This document shows, one piece after another, positions 7,914 through 13,679 of a DNA stretch of 17,090 nucleotides (position 1 is its first letter; the number at the start of each line of letters is the position of its first letter). Origin of the DNA: Cytophagales bacterium (GTDB lineage Bacteria; Bacteroidota; Bacteroidia; Cytophagales; Cyclobacteriaceae). A program made the translations under genes and the position numbers. Below the pieces are notes generated by a model. That model saw nothing but the letters and a program-made list of their open reading frames with translations, searched no databases and was not told the DNA's origin. The DNA lies in NCBI GenBank assembly GCA_003500135.1, contig DNTA01000268.1, forward strand, positions 1-17,090, written 5' to 3'.

Positions 7914-8174
7914 TTAATAGGAATTCATTCCATCCATTCCGCCAAGTCCACTGAATAATGCAGCGCCAAATACTAGCATAAATAAAATATAAAGCGCGAT
8001 AAAGATGGCAGCGATGATTAGTGCCCCTTTTGCAAAATTTTATTTGTTGGGATTATTTCCGCTGCTAAAAGCCCAAACAAACAACATAATAATTCCAACG
8101 AATGGGATACTGGTAATAAAAATAGTGATTGCCCAGTCCTTTACAGACATTACAGGCGCATTTTGATTTTCCAT
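7914..8174 (-). pseudogene. two-helix small membrane protein gene split by an in-frame TAA
   Basis: From ATG 8172-8174 the frame reads 44 codons (MENQNAPVMSVKDWAITIFI, a first helix, then a tail ending NNPNK), then TAA at 8040-8042. It continues in the same frame for 41 codons, giving NFAKGALIIAAIFIALYILF and a glycine/methionine-rich tail, to a second TAA at 7914-7916. I recall a common Bacteroidota family of about 85 residues with this exact plan: MSVxDW, helix, WAF, NPNKxNxAKA, helix. The first stop would therefore replace one codon between the two helices. A single base change from AAA or GAA would explain it. The gene has a near-perfect promoter and terminator. It may be a real nonsense mutation, a sequencing error, or a short 44-residue functional protein. 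The longer reading from 8237 is unlikely because it runs through the promoter. Confidence 0.6.
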
Positions 8175-8207
8175 AGTTTTACTGTTGGTTTTTGAGTTAA
8201 TAAGGTT

Positions 8208-8237
8208 CAAATATAGGGTTATTGATAAATAATGCAA
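8208..8237 (-). promoter_or_regulatory. Bacteroidota-type promoter of the split small-protein gene
   Basis: On the minus strand a perfect -7 box TATATTTG (8208-8215) lies 19 bp downstream of a TTG -33 box (8235-8237). This puts the start site near 8201, about 27 nt before the ATG at 8174, and rules against the in-frame ATG at 8237. Confidence 0.7.
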
Positions 8238-8258
8238 TTATTTAGGGAAAACTTGATG

Positions 8259-9158
8259 TCACTTAGCCACTTCCTTCTTCTGCGATATGTACTTCACCAC
8301 ATTGCGCAGTATGGCCCTTCTGATGCGCCGCCCTACATTCTTATCGGGGAATTTAATGATGTATTGAAAGTGAAAAAGTGCCGTATCTTTTTTGAGTTCG
8401 GCGGTCCGTAAAAAACAACTGTCTTTTTCGATATGCTCATCGTACGGTTTTAATACGCCAATCAGGTATTCCTCCAGTTCCCCGACATTTTCAAGATACG
8501 TGTAGGCCACCTCAAACTCGATATTCACCCGGTTTATGATCCGCTTGGTGTAATTGATCACCTCTACATTGAGCATGATCTGGTTGGGGATCAATACCAG
8601 GTCATCGTCTTCATTGAGCAGGTGCACGTTGGTCAGGTTCACATCTACAATTTTGCCCCGGTGTTCCTTCACTTTCACATAATCGCCCAGCGATACATGG
8701 TCGGTAAACAATATGATCATACCGTTGATCATGTTGGAGATGTAGTCTTTGGATAGAATGGCTATGGCCGCCGCAATAATAGATAGTGAGGTAAATAAAG
8801 CGCGATAGTCGATATCGAAAAACAGAAAAATGGTCACCACCAGGAAAACAAAGTTCAGGGAAGTGCCGATCCAGCGGACCCCTAGAATAAAATTGTCGGA
8901 GTCGTAGGGATGCTCCTGCCTTTGCCTCAGATAAAATATAATGACCAATAGCCGGCTGATGACTACCATCAGGTTGGAAGTAAGGTAAAATAGTACCGCC
9001 TGGATTTGACTGTCGGATATGCCCAACTCGTTCAGCCAGGGTTTACCGGTAGCTTTCACATAAATAATAAAAATGAGCAATAAGAATTTAATCAACAGCC
9101 AAAGCTTGGCTGCCCTGCTTTTATGTTCAATCCTGTTTATTACCCGGCGTATCTTCAT
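8259..9158 (-). CDS. MscS family mechanosensitive ion channel
   Basis: This 299-residue protein has three membrane segments (about 18-35, 53-77 and 100-115) and then the MscS pore helix (about 121-150, LSIIAAAIAILSKDYISNMI). The cytoplasmic beta domain carries GDYVKVKEHRGKIVDVNLTN and the signature LIPNQIML (188-195), followed by an alpha/beta C-terminal domain. This is the minimal MscS layout. It forms a stretch-gated pore in the inner membrane that releases solutes on osmotic downshock. The third helix region has fewer glycines than Escherichia coli MscS, so gating may differ. The ATG at 9156-9158 is the natural start. The next gene on this strand (8174) has its own promoter, so the channel gene is probably monocistronic. 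No clear terminator was seen after it. Confidence 0.9.
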   Translation of the reverse strand: MKIRRVINRIEHKSRAAKLWLLIKFLLLIFIIYVKATGKPWLNELGISDSQIQAVLFYLTSNLMVVISRLLVIIFYLRQRQEHPYDSDNFILGVRWIGTSLNFVFLVVTIFLFFDIDYRALFTSLSIIAAAIAILSKDYISNMINGMIILFTDHVSLGDYVKVKEHRGKIVDVNLTNVHLLNEDDDLVLIPNQIMLNVEVINYTKRIINRVNIEFEVAYTYLENVGELEEYLIGVLKPYDEHIEKDSCFLRTAELKKDTALFHFQYIIKFPDKNVGRRIRRAILRNVVKYISQKKEVAK

Positions 9159-9251
9159 AATGTTTCCTTTCCATTTTCAATGCGAAATACGCAAAAAAGC
9201 ATAAAATGATTATGTTTGCCCACGAAATTATTTTGACCTGAACAAATCAAT

Positions 9252-9308
9252 CCAAAGTCTTGTTTTGGGTCTTTTAACCCAAAGGGCCTGACACTTTGGG
9301 CCAGGCTC
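9252..9308. other. nested alternative hairpins in the mscS-nth spacer
   Basis: Four alternating short segments can pair with their neighbours: CCAAAG (9252-9257), TTTGGG (9264-9269), CCCAAAG (9278-9284) and CTTTGGG (9294-9300). In addition GGGCCTG (9284-9290) can pair with CAGGCTC (9302-9308), allowing one G-U. The pairings exclude one another, as in a switch. No T-run follows, and the spacer separates two divergent 5' ends, so these are not ordinary terminators. The rest of the 235-bp spacer (9159-9393) shows no gene. Confidence 0.45.
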
Positions 9309-9333
9309 TGATCGTAAGCATCATGAGCTGATG

Positions 9334-9356
9334 AAGTCGTTGAAAAACAACGACTT
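9334..9356. other. perfect 9-bp hairpin upstream of nth
   Basis: AAGTCGTTG (9334-9342) and CAACGACTT (9348-9356) form a perfect stem around a five-A loop, 37 bp before the GTG start of nth. It could be part of the nth 5' untranslated region, or an operator-like inverted repeat for a dimeric regulator. No T-run follows. Confidence 0.5.
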
Positions 9357-9393
9357 ATCAGGGTAAATATGTTCCATTCATAAATTTCAAACA

Positions 9394-10032
9394 GTGACGA
9401 AAAAAGAAAAGGCGGCCGAAATAGCAAAAATTCTTGACAATTTATATCCTCAGACGCCCATCCCGCTCTCGCATCAGGATGCCTACACCTTATTGGTGGC
9501 CGTATTGCTATCGGCACAATGTACCGACGAGCGGGTAAACAAAGTGACGCCACACCTTTTCAAACTGGCCGACAACCCATTTGACATGGTCAAACTCACT
9601 GTGCCTGAAATTGCCGACATCATCCGCCCCTGCGGTTTGTCTCCCCGAAAATCCAAAGCCATTTTTGACCTGTCGCATATTATCATCAACGAACATAAAG
9701 GTTCTGTGCCCGCATCTTTTGAACAACTGGAAGCGCTGCCGGGCGTGGGCCACAAAACAGCTTCGGTAGTTATGTCGCAGGCGTTCGGCATACCGGCATT
9801 CCCCATCGATACACATATCCATCGGCTGGCCTATCGCTGGGGGCTTTCAACAGGCAAAAATGTGGAAAAAACGGAAAAGGATCTGAAACGCCTTTTTCCT
9901 GAAGAAACCTGGAACAAGCTACACCTGCAGATCATCTACTTCGGTCGCGAATACTGCAAGGCACGTGGCCATGACCCTGCCGAATGTCCGATTTGCAGCA
10001 AGTATGGGAGAAAAACACTGAAGAAATCTTAA
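9394..10032 (+). CDS. nth: endonuclease III (DNA glycosylase/AP lyase)
   Basis: This 212-residue base-excision-repair enzyme removes oxidised pyrimidines and nicks the abasic site. The helix-hairpin-helix is LPGVGHKTASVV (115-126) with catalytic Lys121, and the catalytic Asp139 lies in FPIDTHIHRL (137-145). LLSAQCTDERVN (38-49) is the family's substrate-pocket motif. The usual Fe-S loop Cys-x6-Cys-x2-Cys-x5-Cys is altered here: Cys188, Cys198 and Cys201 are spaced x9 and x2, and no fourth cysteine follows. The cluster may be absent or atypical. The start is GTG at 9394; no in-frame ATG precedes it, and MTKKEKAAEIAKIL aligns well with family N-termini. The gene converges with the glycosidase gene, with 5 bp between stops. 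Confidence 0.93.
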   Translation: MTKKEKAAEIAKILDNLYPQTPIPLSHQDAYTLLVAVLLSAQCTDERVNKVTPHLFKLADNPFDMVKLTVPEIADIIRPCGLSPRKSKAIFDLSHIIINEHKGSVPASFEQLEALPGVGHKTASVVMSQAFGIPAFPIDTHIHRLAYRWGLSTGKNVEKTEKDLKRLFPEETWNKLHLQIIYFGREYCKARGHDPAECPICSKYGRKTLKKS

Positions 10033-10037
10033 TAGAA

Positions 10038-11102
10038 CTAGGGTTGCGGCCCATACCACAGCTCGATCACTTTTTGGGCGGGCTTATTCTGAGGAGTGTA
10101 GTCGTTATTATTCGGTCCGCCACTTGCCTCATGATGCGCATACCATTTCCATACGAAACCTCCGGCACACCATTCTTTAAGCCATATGCTTTCAAAAAAG
10201 GCCCGATAAGCTTTGTCCTGAATATCCAGATTCGCATTGCCTTCATATCGCCAGTTGTCAGGCAGCTCCCATTGATTACCTGCGGAGCCATCCATGCTTC
10301 TATACCCGAATTCACTGATCAAAATAGGTTTTTGATATTTTTCCGATAGGCTTTCCAGGTCTTCAGCTATGGGCAGCCAGGCTTCTTTTAGTTCTGAGAT
10401 CTCCGGATCTTTATTCTGTGAAAGGGGGAAGTATGTATTGATACCGATCATATCTACCTCCTCCCAAAAGGTGACATTATGATAGTTGTCCCAGTTGGCC
10501 GCGTAAATAACCCGGCCCTTATAAACCTTCCTGACTTTCCTAATCAGCTCTTTAAAGAAGTCGGGGTCCTGTTCCACCACCTTTTTGAACTCCAGCCCTA
10601 CACAAAACATCCCAACCTCCAGCGAATCGGCCAGTAAAGCGTATTCCATAACATATTGGGTGTACGATTGGAACCAACTCGACCAAAGGCTGTCATTGGG
10701 CTGTTCAAACTCACCCGTCCATCCCTGACCTTTAACCCATAGGTGCGGTTTGAGTAGTATTTTCATACCCGCCTCTTTTGCTTTAACAATCGTTTCAATC
10801 GTTCCTTCCTTTCTTTCTCCCCACCACTGCCTGGGATGATTGTATATCACCTCTCCGTTACCGGGCACAGAGAATGCATACGGCATAATTGCCACTGCAT
10901 TGGCATTGATCTTTTGAATGGCCGCAAAGGGGTCCTGTTGAAAAGGTTGCGGCGGGGCTACCAATGATACCCCTTTGATTTTTTCCCCTTGGATAGCAGA
11001 CGAACTGAATACCTGTTCAGTGACCAGATAGATCATACTGATCAATGCCAAAGCAACAATGCCATAAATTACAATCGGGCGAGATGGTGAATTACCCTTC
11101 AA
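10038..11102 (-). CDS. membrane-anchored GH113-like glycoside hydrolase
   Basis: This 354-residue protein has an uncleaved-looking N-terminal helix (about 9-28) and then a TIM-barrel of the GH113/beta-mannanase-like type. GVSLVAP opens the barrel, and LLKPHLWVKGQGWTGEF matches the substrate cleft. Glu171 in FCVGLEF is the likely acid/base and Glu264 in ISEFGYR the likely nucleophile. A tryptophan-rich end (GGFVWKWY) closes the barrel. Its site is probably the periplasm or outer face of the inner membrane, acting on beta-1,4-mannose-type or related glycans; the substrate is not provable here. The only plausible start is TTG at 11100-11102, because upstream ATGs are out of frame and the next in-frame Met is inside the membrane helix. 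It is divergent from the CHAP-like gene with 45 bp between starts. Confidence 0.8.
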   Translation of the reverse strand: MKGNSPSRPIVIYGIVALALISMIYLVTEQVFSSSAIQGEKIKGVSLVAPPQPFQQDPFAAIQKINANAVAIMPYAFSVPGNGEVIYNHPRQWWGERKEGTIETIVKAKEAGMKILLKPHLWVKGQGWTGEFEQPNDSLWSSWFQSYTQYVMEYALLADSLEVGMFCVGLEFKKVVEQDPDFFKELIRKVRKVYKGRVIYAANWDNYHNVTFWEEVDMIGINTYFPLSQNKDPEISELKEAWLPIAEDLESLSEKYQKPILISEFGYRSMDGSAGNQWELPDNWRYEGNANLDIQDKAYRAFFESIWLKEWCAGGFVWKWYAHHEASGGPNNNDYTPQNKPAQKVIELWYGPQP

Positions 11103-11118
11103 CTTTTTATTGGGTTCA

Positions 11119-11126
11119 TACGTTTG
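11119..11126 (+). promoter_or_regulatory. candidate -7 box for the CHAP-like gene
   Basis: TACGTTTG matches the Bacteroidota -7 consensus TAnnTTTG exactly and lies 21 bp before the ATG at 11148, giving a short leader of about 15 nt. No good -33 TTG is present; TTC at 11098-11100 with 18-bp spacing is the nearest. Confidence 0.45.
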
Positions 11127-11147
11127 CTATGAAAAAAAGGATTTCTT

Positions 11148-11642
11148 ATGAGACTATTTGCTTACTTTTTGACCGCACTGTTTATCATAACTACAACAGC
11201 TTTTAAAGGTTCCACACCGCAAATCAACCAAAAAATTGTGGAGTATATCGATCAGGTAAAAGGCAAAAAGGTAGACCGTGGCGAATGCTGGGACCTGGCA
11301 GCCGGAGCGTTGGCCTATGCCGGTGGCTATTTGGATCGCTCCAATGCGCGTAAGCTTTACATTTTCGGCGAGAAGATCAACCCGAAAAAAGATCAGGTAT
11401 ACCCTGGCGATATCATTCAGTTTGAAAACATTACCCTGGAATATGAAGAGGGAAATACCATTTATACCGAGACGATGTCGCACCATACCGCCATTGTGTA
11501 TGAGGTACACGGAGATGGATTATTCAGCATCGCCCATCAGAATACCAGTGAGTTTGGGAAAAAAGTTGGCATTTCTGACCTGAACCTAAATCATATACAA
11601 AAAGGAAAGTATATTTTCTATCGACCTATTCCGGATAAATAG
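11148..11642 (+). CDS. secreted CHAP/NlpC-P60-like protein
   Basis: This 164-residue protein begins with a signal peptide (about 1-19, MRLFAYFLTALFIITTTAF) and continues with a compact papain-like domain. Cys47 in DRGECWDLA, then the PGDIIQF strand (86-92), His112/His113 in SHHTAIVYEV and the IAHQN motif (128-132) are placed as in CHAP and NlpC/P60 cysteine hydrolases, which cut amide bonds in peptidoglycan. The protein is shorter than most CHAP enzymes and has no cell-wall-binding domain. It is divergent from the glycosidase, which is also predicted extracytoplasmic. The fold is inferred from the order of motifs; the substrate is not known. ATG 11148 is preferred because the ATG at 11128 is in another frame. 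Confidence 0.65.
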   Translation: MRLFAYFLTALFIITTTAFKGSTPQINQKIVEYIDQVKGKKVDRGECWDLAAGALAYAGGYLDRSNARKLYIFGEKINPKKDQVYPGDIIQFENITLEYEEGNTIYTETMSHHTAIVYEVHGDGLFSIAHQNTSEFGKKVGISDLNLNHIQKGKYIFYRPIPDK

Positions 11643-11761
11643 AAAATTAGGCCGGATTTATAATTATGGTCATTTTTTTAGTGATCTAAACAGGATTTGC
11701 CACATTTTTAGGCTTATTCGTAGCGATCACCCTATTTTTATAAAAAAATATTCAAAGTTTG

Positions 11762-11793
11762 TTTGTAAAATAAAAATTTATCCTCCACTTTTG
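11762..11793 (+). promoter_or_regulatory. candidate promoter of the ilv operon
   Basis: TTTG (11762-11765) is followed after 20 bp by CACTTTTG (11786-11793), one mismatch from the Bacteroidota -7 consensus TAnnTTTG. Transcription would begin near 11800, just before the 5' hairpin and about 48 nt before the leader peptide. The stretch 11643-11761 upstream is AT-rich and shows nothing else that I can support. Confidence 0.5.
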
Positions 11794-11805
11794 TCAACAC
11801 AAACG

Positions 11806-11830
11806 AAAGCAGAATTAAATTCTGCTTTTT
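11806..11830 (+). terminator. 10-bp hairpin with T-tract: upstream terminator or ilv leader 5' hairpin
   Basis: AAAGCAGAAT (11806-11815) and ATTCTGCTTT (11819-11828) pair perfectly around a TAA loop, and five Ts end at 11830. By shape it could stop transcripts coming from the CHAP-like gene 165 bp upstream. If the promoter at 11762-11793 is right, the hairpin sits at the very 5' end of the ilv leader RNA and may instead stabilise it or act in regulation. Confidence 0.55.
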
Positions 11831-11847
11831 ATTAAAAAGAAGACATA

Positions 11848-11916
11848 ATGTTAATACACAAAGTCATTGTTCTTATCAATATTTTGGTCGTAGTCGTACG
11901 AGACTTCGGGAGATAA
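11848..11916 (+). CDS. ilv operon leader peptide (attenuation peptide)
   Basis: This 22-codon reading frame begins MLIHKVIVLINILVVVV and ends with five more residues before TAA at 11914-11916. Thirteen of the 22 residues are branched-chain (3 Leu, 4 Ile, 6 Val), and 11 of codons 6-17 are, with four consecutive Val codons at positions 14-17 (11887-11898). Such a composition immediately before ilv genes is the hallmark of an attenuation leader peptide that senses charged Ile, Leu and Val tRNAs. A weak purine stretch (AAAAAGAAGA) precedes the ATG. Its stop codon overlaps the antiterminator segment by one base. This is too short for ordinary gene finders and is likely to be missed in automatic annotation. 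Confidence 0.85.
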   Translation: MLIHKVIVLINILVVVVRDFGR

Positions 11917-11983
11917 GAAAGGTGATTTTGTATCATAACTAAAAAATTTTGAAGCCTTTCTCATTGCAGAAAGGTTTTTTTTT
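11916..11983 (+). promoter_or_regulatory. transcription attenuator (antiterminator and terminator) of ilvDBNC
   Basis: The heptamer AGAAAGG occurs twice, at 11916-11922 and 11968-11974, on either side of its exact complement CCTTTCT (11955-11961). Pairing of the last two gives a hairpin with a 6-nt loop followed by nine Ts (11975-11983), a terminator that ends 6 nt before the ilvD ATG. Pairing of the first two forms an antiterminator and removes the terminator. A ribosome stalled on the Val run (up to 11898) leaves 11916-11922 free; one that reaches the stop codon at 11914-11916 covers it. This is classical translation-controlled attenuation. No separate protector segment for 11916-11922 was obvious. 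Confidence 0.85.
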
Positions 11984-11989
11984 AGCCTT

Positions 11990-13666
11990 ATGGACGAGCA
12001 ATTAAACAAATACAGTAAAACCATTACGCAGGACGACAGCCTGCCTGCCGCACAGGCCATGCTTTATGCCGTCGGCATGGACGAAGAGGATCTTAAAAAG
12101 GCACAGGTGGGTGTCGTGAGTACCGGATATCAGGGCAACCCATGCAATATGCACCTCAACGGATTGGCCGACAACATAAAAAAGAGTGTGGATGAGGCCG
12201 GTATGAAAGGCCTTACTTTTCATACCATTGGCGTAAGCGATGGCATTACAAATGGTACGGATGGCATGCGCTTCTCCCTGCCATCGAGAGAAGTGATTGC
12301 CGATAGTATCGAAACGGTCGTTTCAGCACAATTTTATGACGGTGTCATTTCAGTAGTCGGTTGCGACAAAAACATGCCGGGCGCTATGATCGCCATGGCA
12401 CGGGTCAACCGCCCGGGTATTTTAGTATATGGCGGTACCGTAAAAAAAGGAAATTGGAAAGGTCAGGACCTCAATATCGTATCGGCCTTTGAAGCATATG
12501 GCCAGAAACTACGGGGCCTGATAACAGATGAGGATTATAAAGGCATCATCAAAAATGCAATCCCCGGGGCCGGGGCCTGCGGTGGAATGTACACGGCCAA
12601 CACCATGTCGGCCGCTATTGAGTGCATGGGCATGAGCCTGCCCTACTCCTCTTCAAATCCGGCCGTAAGCCCGGAAAAAGGCATTGAGTGCCAGCAAATT
12701 GGCCAGGCTATGCGCAATCTTTTGATGCAGGACATCAAACCGCGCGATATCATGACCAAATCCGCATTTGAAAACGCCATCAGGCTCATTATGGCGCTTG
12801 GTGGATCTACCAATGCCGTTCTGCACCTTATTGCCATGGCAAAAGCTGTGGACGTGCCCCTTGGTATCGAAGACTTTCAGCGCATTAGCGATACTACACC
12901 CTACCTGGCTGACCTGAAACCCAGTGGGGAGTACCTGATTGAAGACCTTCACAACATCGGCGGTATGCCCGGTGTGATGAAATATTTATTGCAGCACGGC
13001 TACCTCGACGGCAACTGTATGACGGTAACCGGCAAAACGCTGGGCGAAAACCTTGAGCAGGTGGCCGACCTGGAGAAAGGACAAAAAATCATCCGGCCTT
13101 TTGAAGATCCTATAAAGCCCGTGGGCCATATCCAGGTGCTTTTTGGCAACCTGGCCGAAGAAGGTTCGGTGGCCAAGATCACCGGTAAGGAGGGTGAGAA
13201 ATTCACTGGCCCGGCACGTGTATTTGACGATGAGAAATCAGCCATAGAAGGCATCGGAACTACCGTGCAAAAAGGAGAAGTGATCGTAATTCGATATGTA
13301 GGCCCGAAAGGAGGGCCCGGTATGCCGGAAATGCTTAAACCCACAGGCGCCGTTATGGGTGCCGGACTGGGTAAAGATGTGGCATTAATAACTGACGGAA
13401 GATTTTCCGGGGGTTCCCATGGTTTTGTTGTGGGACACATCACTCCGGAAGCGCAGGAAGGCGGAAATATCGCCCTGGTGAAAGATGGCGACATGATCAC
13501 GATTGACGCGGTAAATAACAAGCTGGAAGTGGATCTGTCAGATGAAGAATTGGCCAAAAGAAAGGCGGAATGGAAAAAACCGCCATACAAGGCCACAACT
13601 GGAATTTTGAAGAAATTTATTGACTCAGTGGCCACTGCCTCTGAGGGATGTGTAACAGACCGGTAA
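11990..13666 (+). CDS. ilvD: dihydroxy-acid dehydratase
   Basis: This 558-residue enzyme catalyses the third common step of valine and isoleucine synthesis: 2,3-dihydroxy-3-methylbutanoate or its ethyl homologue is dehydrated to the 2-keto acid. The three Fe-S ligands are visible: Cys52 in GNPCNMH, Cys125 in [10 protein letters not shown] and Cys197 in [13 protein letters not shown]. The C-terminal block [19 protein letters not shown] holds the usual substrate-domain motif. The length is normal and the protein looks intact. Its ATG lies 6 nt after the T-run of the attenuator, so little room is left for a ribosome site and initiation must use leader RNA. It is the first gene of ilvD-ilvB-ilvN-ilvC and is followed by ilvB after 13 bp. 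Confidence 0.97.
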   Translation: MDEQLNKYSKTITQDDSLPAAQAMLYAVGMDEEDLKKAQVGVVSTGYQGNPCNMHLNGLADNIKKSVDEAGMKGLTFHTIGVSDGITNGTDGMRFSLPSREVIADSIETVVSAQFYDGVISVVGCDKNMPGAMIAMARVNRPGILVYGGTVKKGNWKGQDLNIVSAFEAYGQKLRGLITDEDYKGIIKNAIPGAGACGGMYTANTMSAAIECMGMSLPYSSSNPAVSPEKGIECQQIGQAMRNLLMQDIKPRDIMTKSAFENAIRLIMALGGSTNAVLHLIAMAKAVDVPLGIEDFQRISDTTPYLADLKPSGEYLIEDLHNIGGMPGVMKYLLQHGYLDGNCMTVTGKTLGENLEQVADLEKGQKIIRPFEDPIKPVGHIQVLFGNLAEEGSVAKITGKEGEKFTGPARVFDDEKSAIEGIGTTVQKGEVIVIRYVGPKGGPGMPEMLKPTGAVMGAGLGKDVALITDGRFSGGSHGFVVGHITPEAQEGGNIALVKDGDMITIDAVNNKLEVDLSDEELAKRKAEWKKPPYKATTGILKKFIDSVATASEGCVTDR

Positions 13667-13679
13667 AACCTCATAAATT

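Noticed and set aside
8175..8237. N-terminal extension of the small membrane protein to the ATG at 8237
   Set aside because: The added 21 codons run across a perfect -33/-7 promoter whose start site lies near 8201, so they would not be in the transcript.
9155..9553. 132-codon minus-strand reading frame across the mscS-nth spacer
   Set aside because: It covers the nth N-terminus in antisense and shows low-complexity composition. No family resemblance, and the mscS start is better at 9158.
10033..10037. Terminator between the convergent nth and glycosidase genes
   Set aside because: Only 5 bp separate the stops, and no hairpin with a T-run was found at either gene end.
11640..11990. T-box riboswitch before ilvD
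   Set aside because: The T-box sequence pattern and a long specifier-loop architecture are absent; the leader-peptide attenuator explains the region.
13000..13674. 224-codon minus-strand reading frame opposite the end of ilvD
   Set aside because: It is antisense to the conserved IlvD C-terminus, rich in Ser/Pro without a recognisable motif, and a codon-bias shadow.
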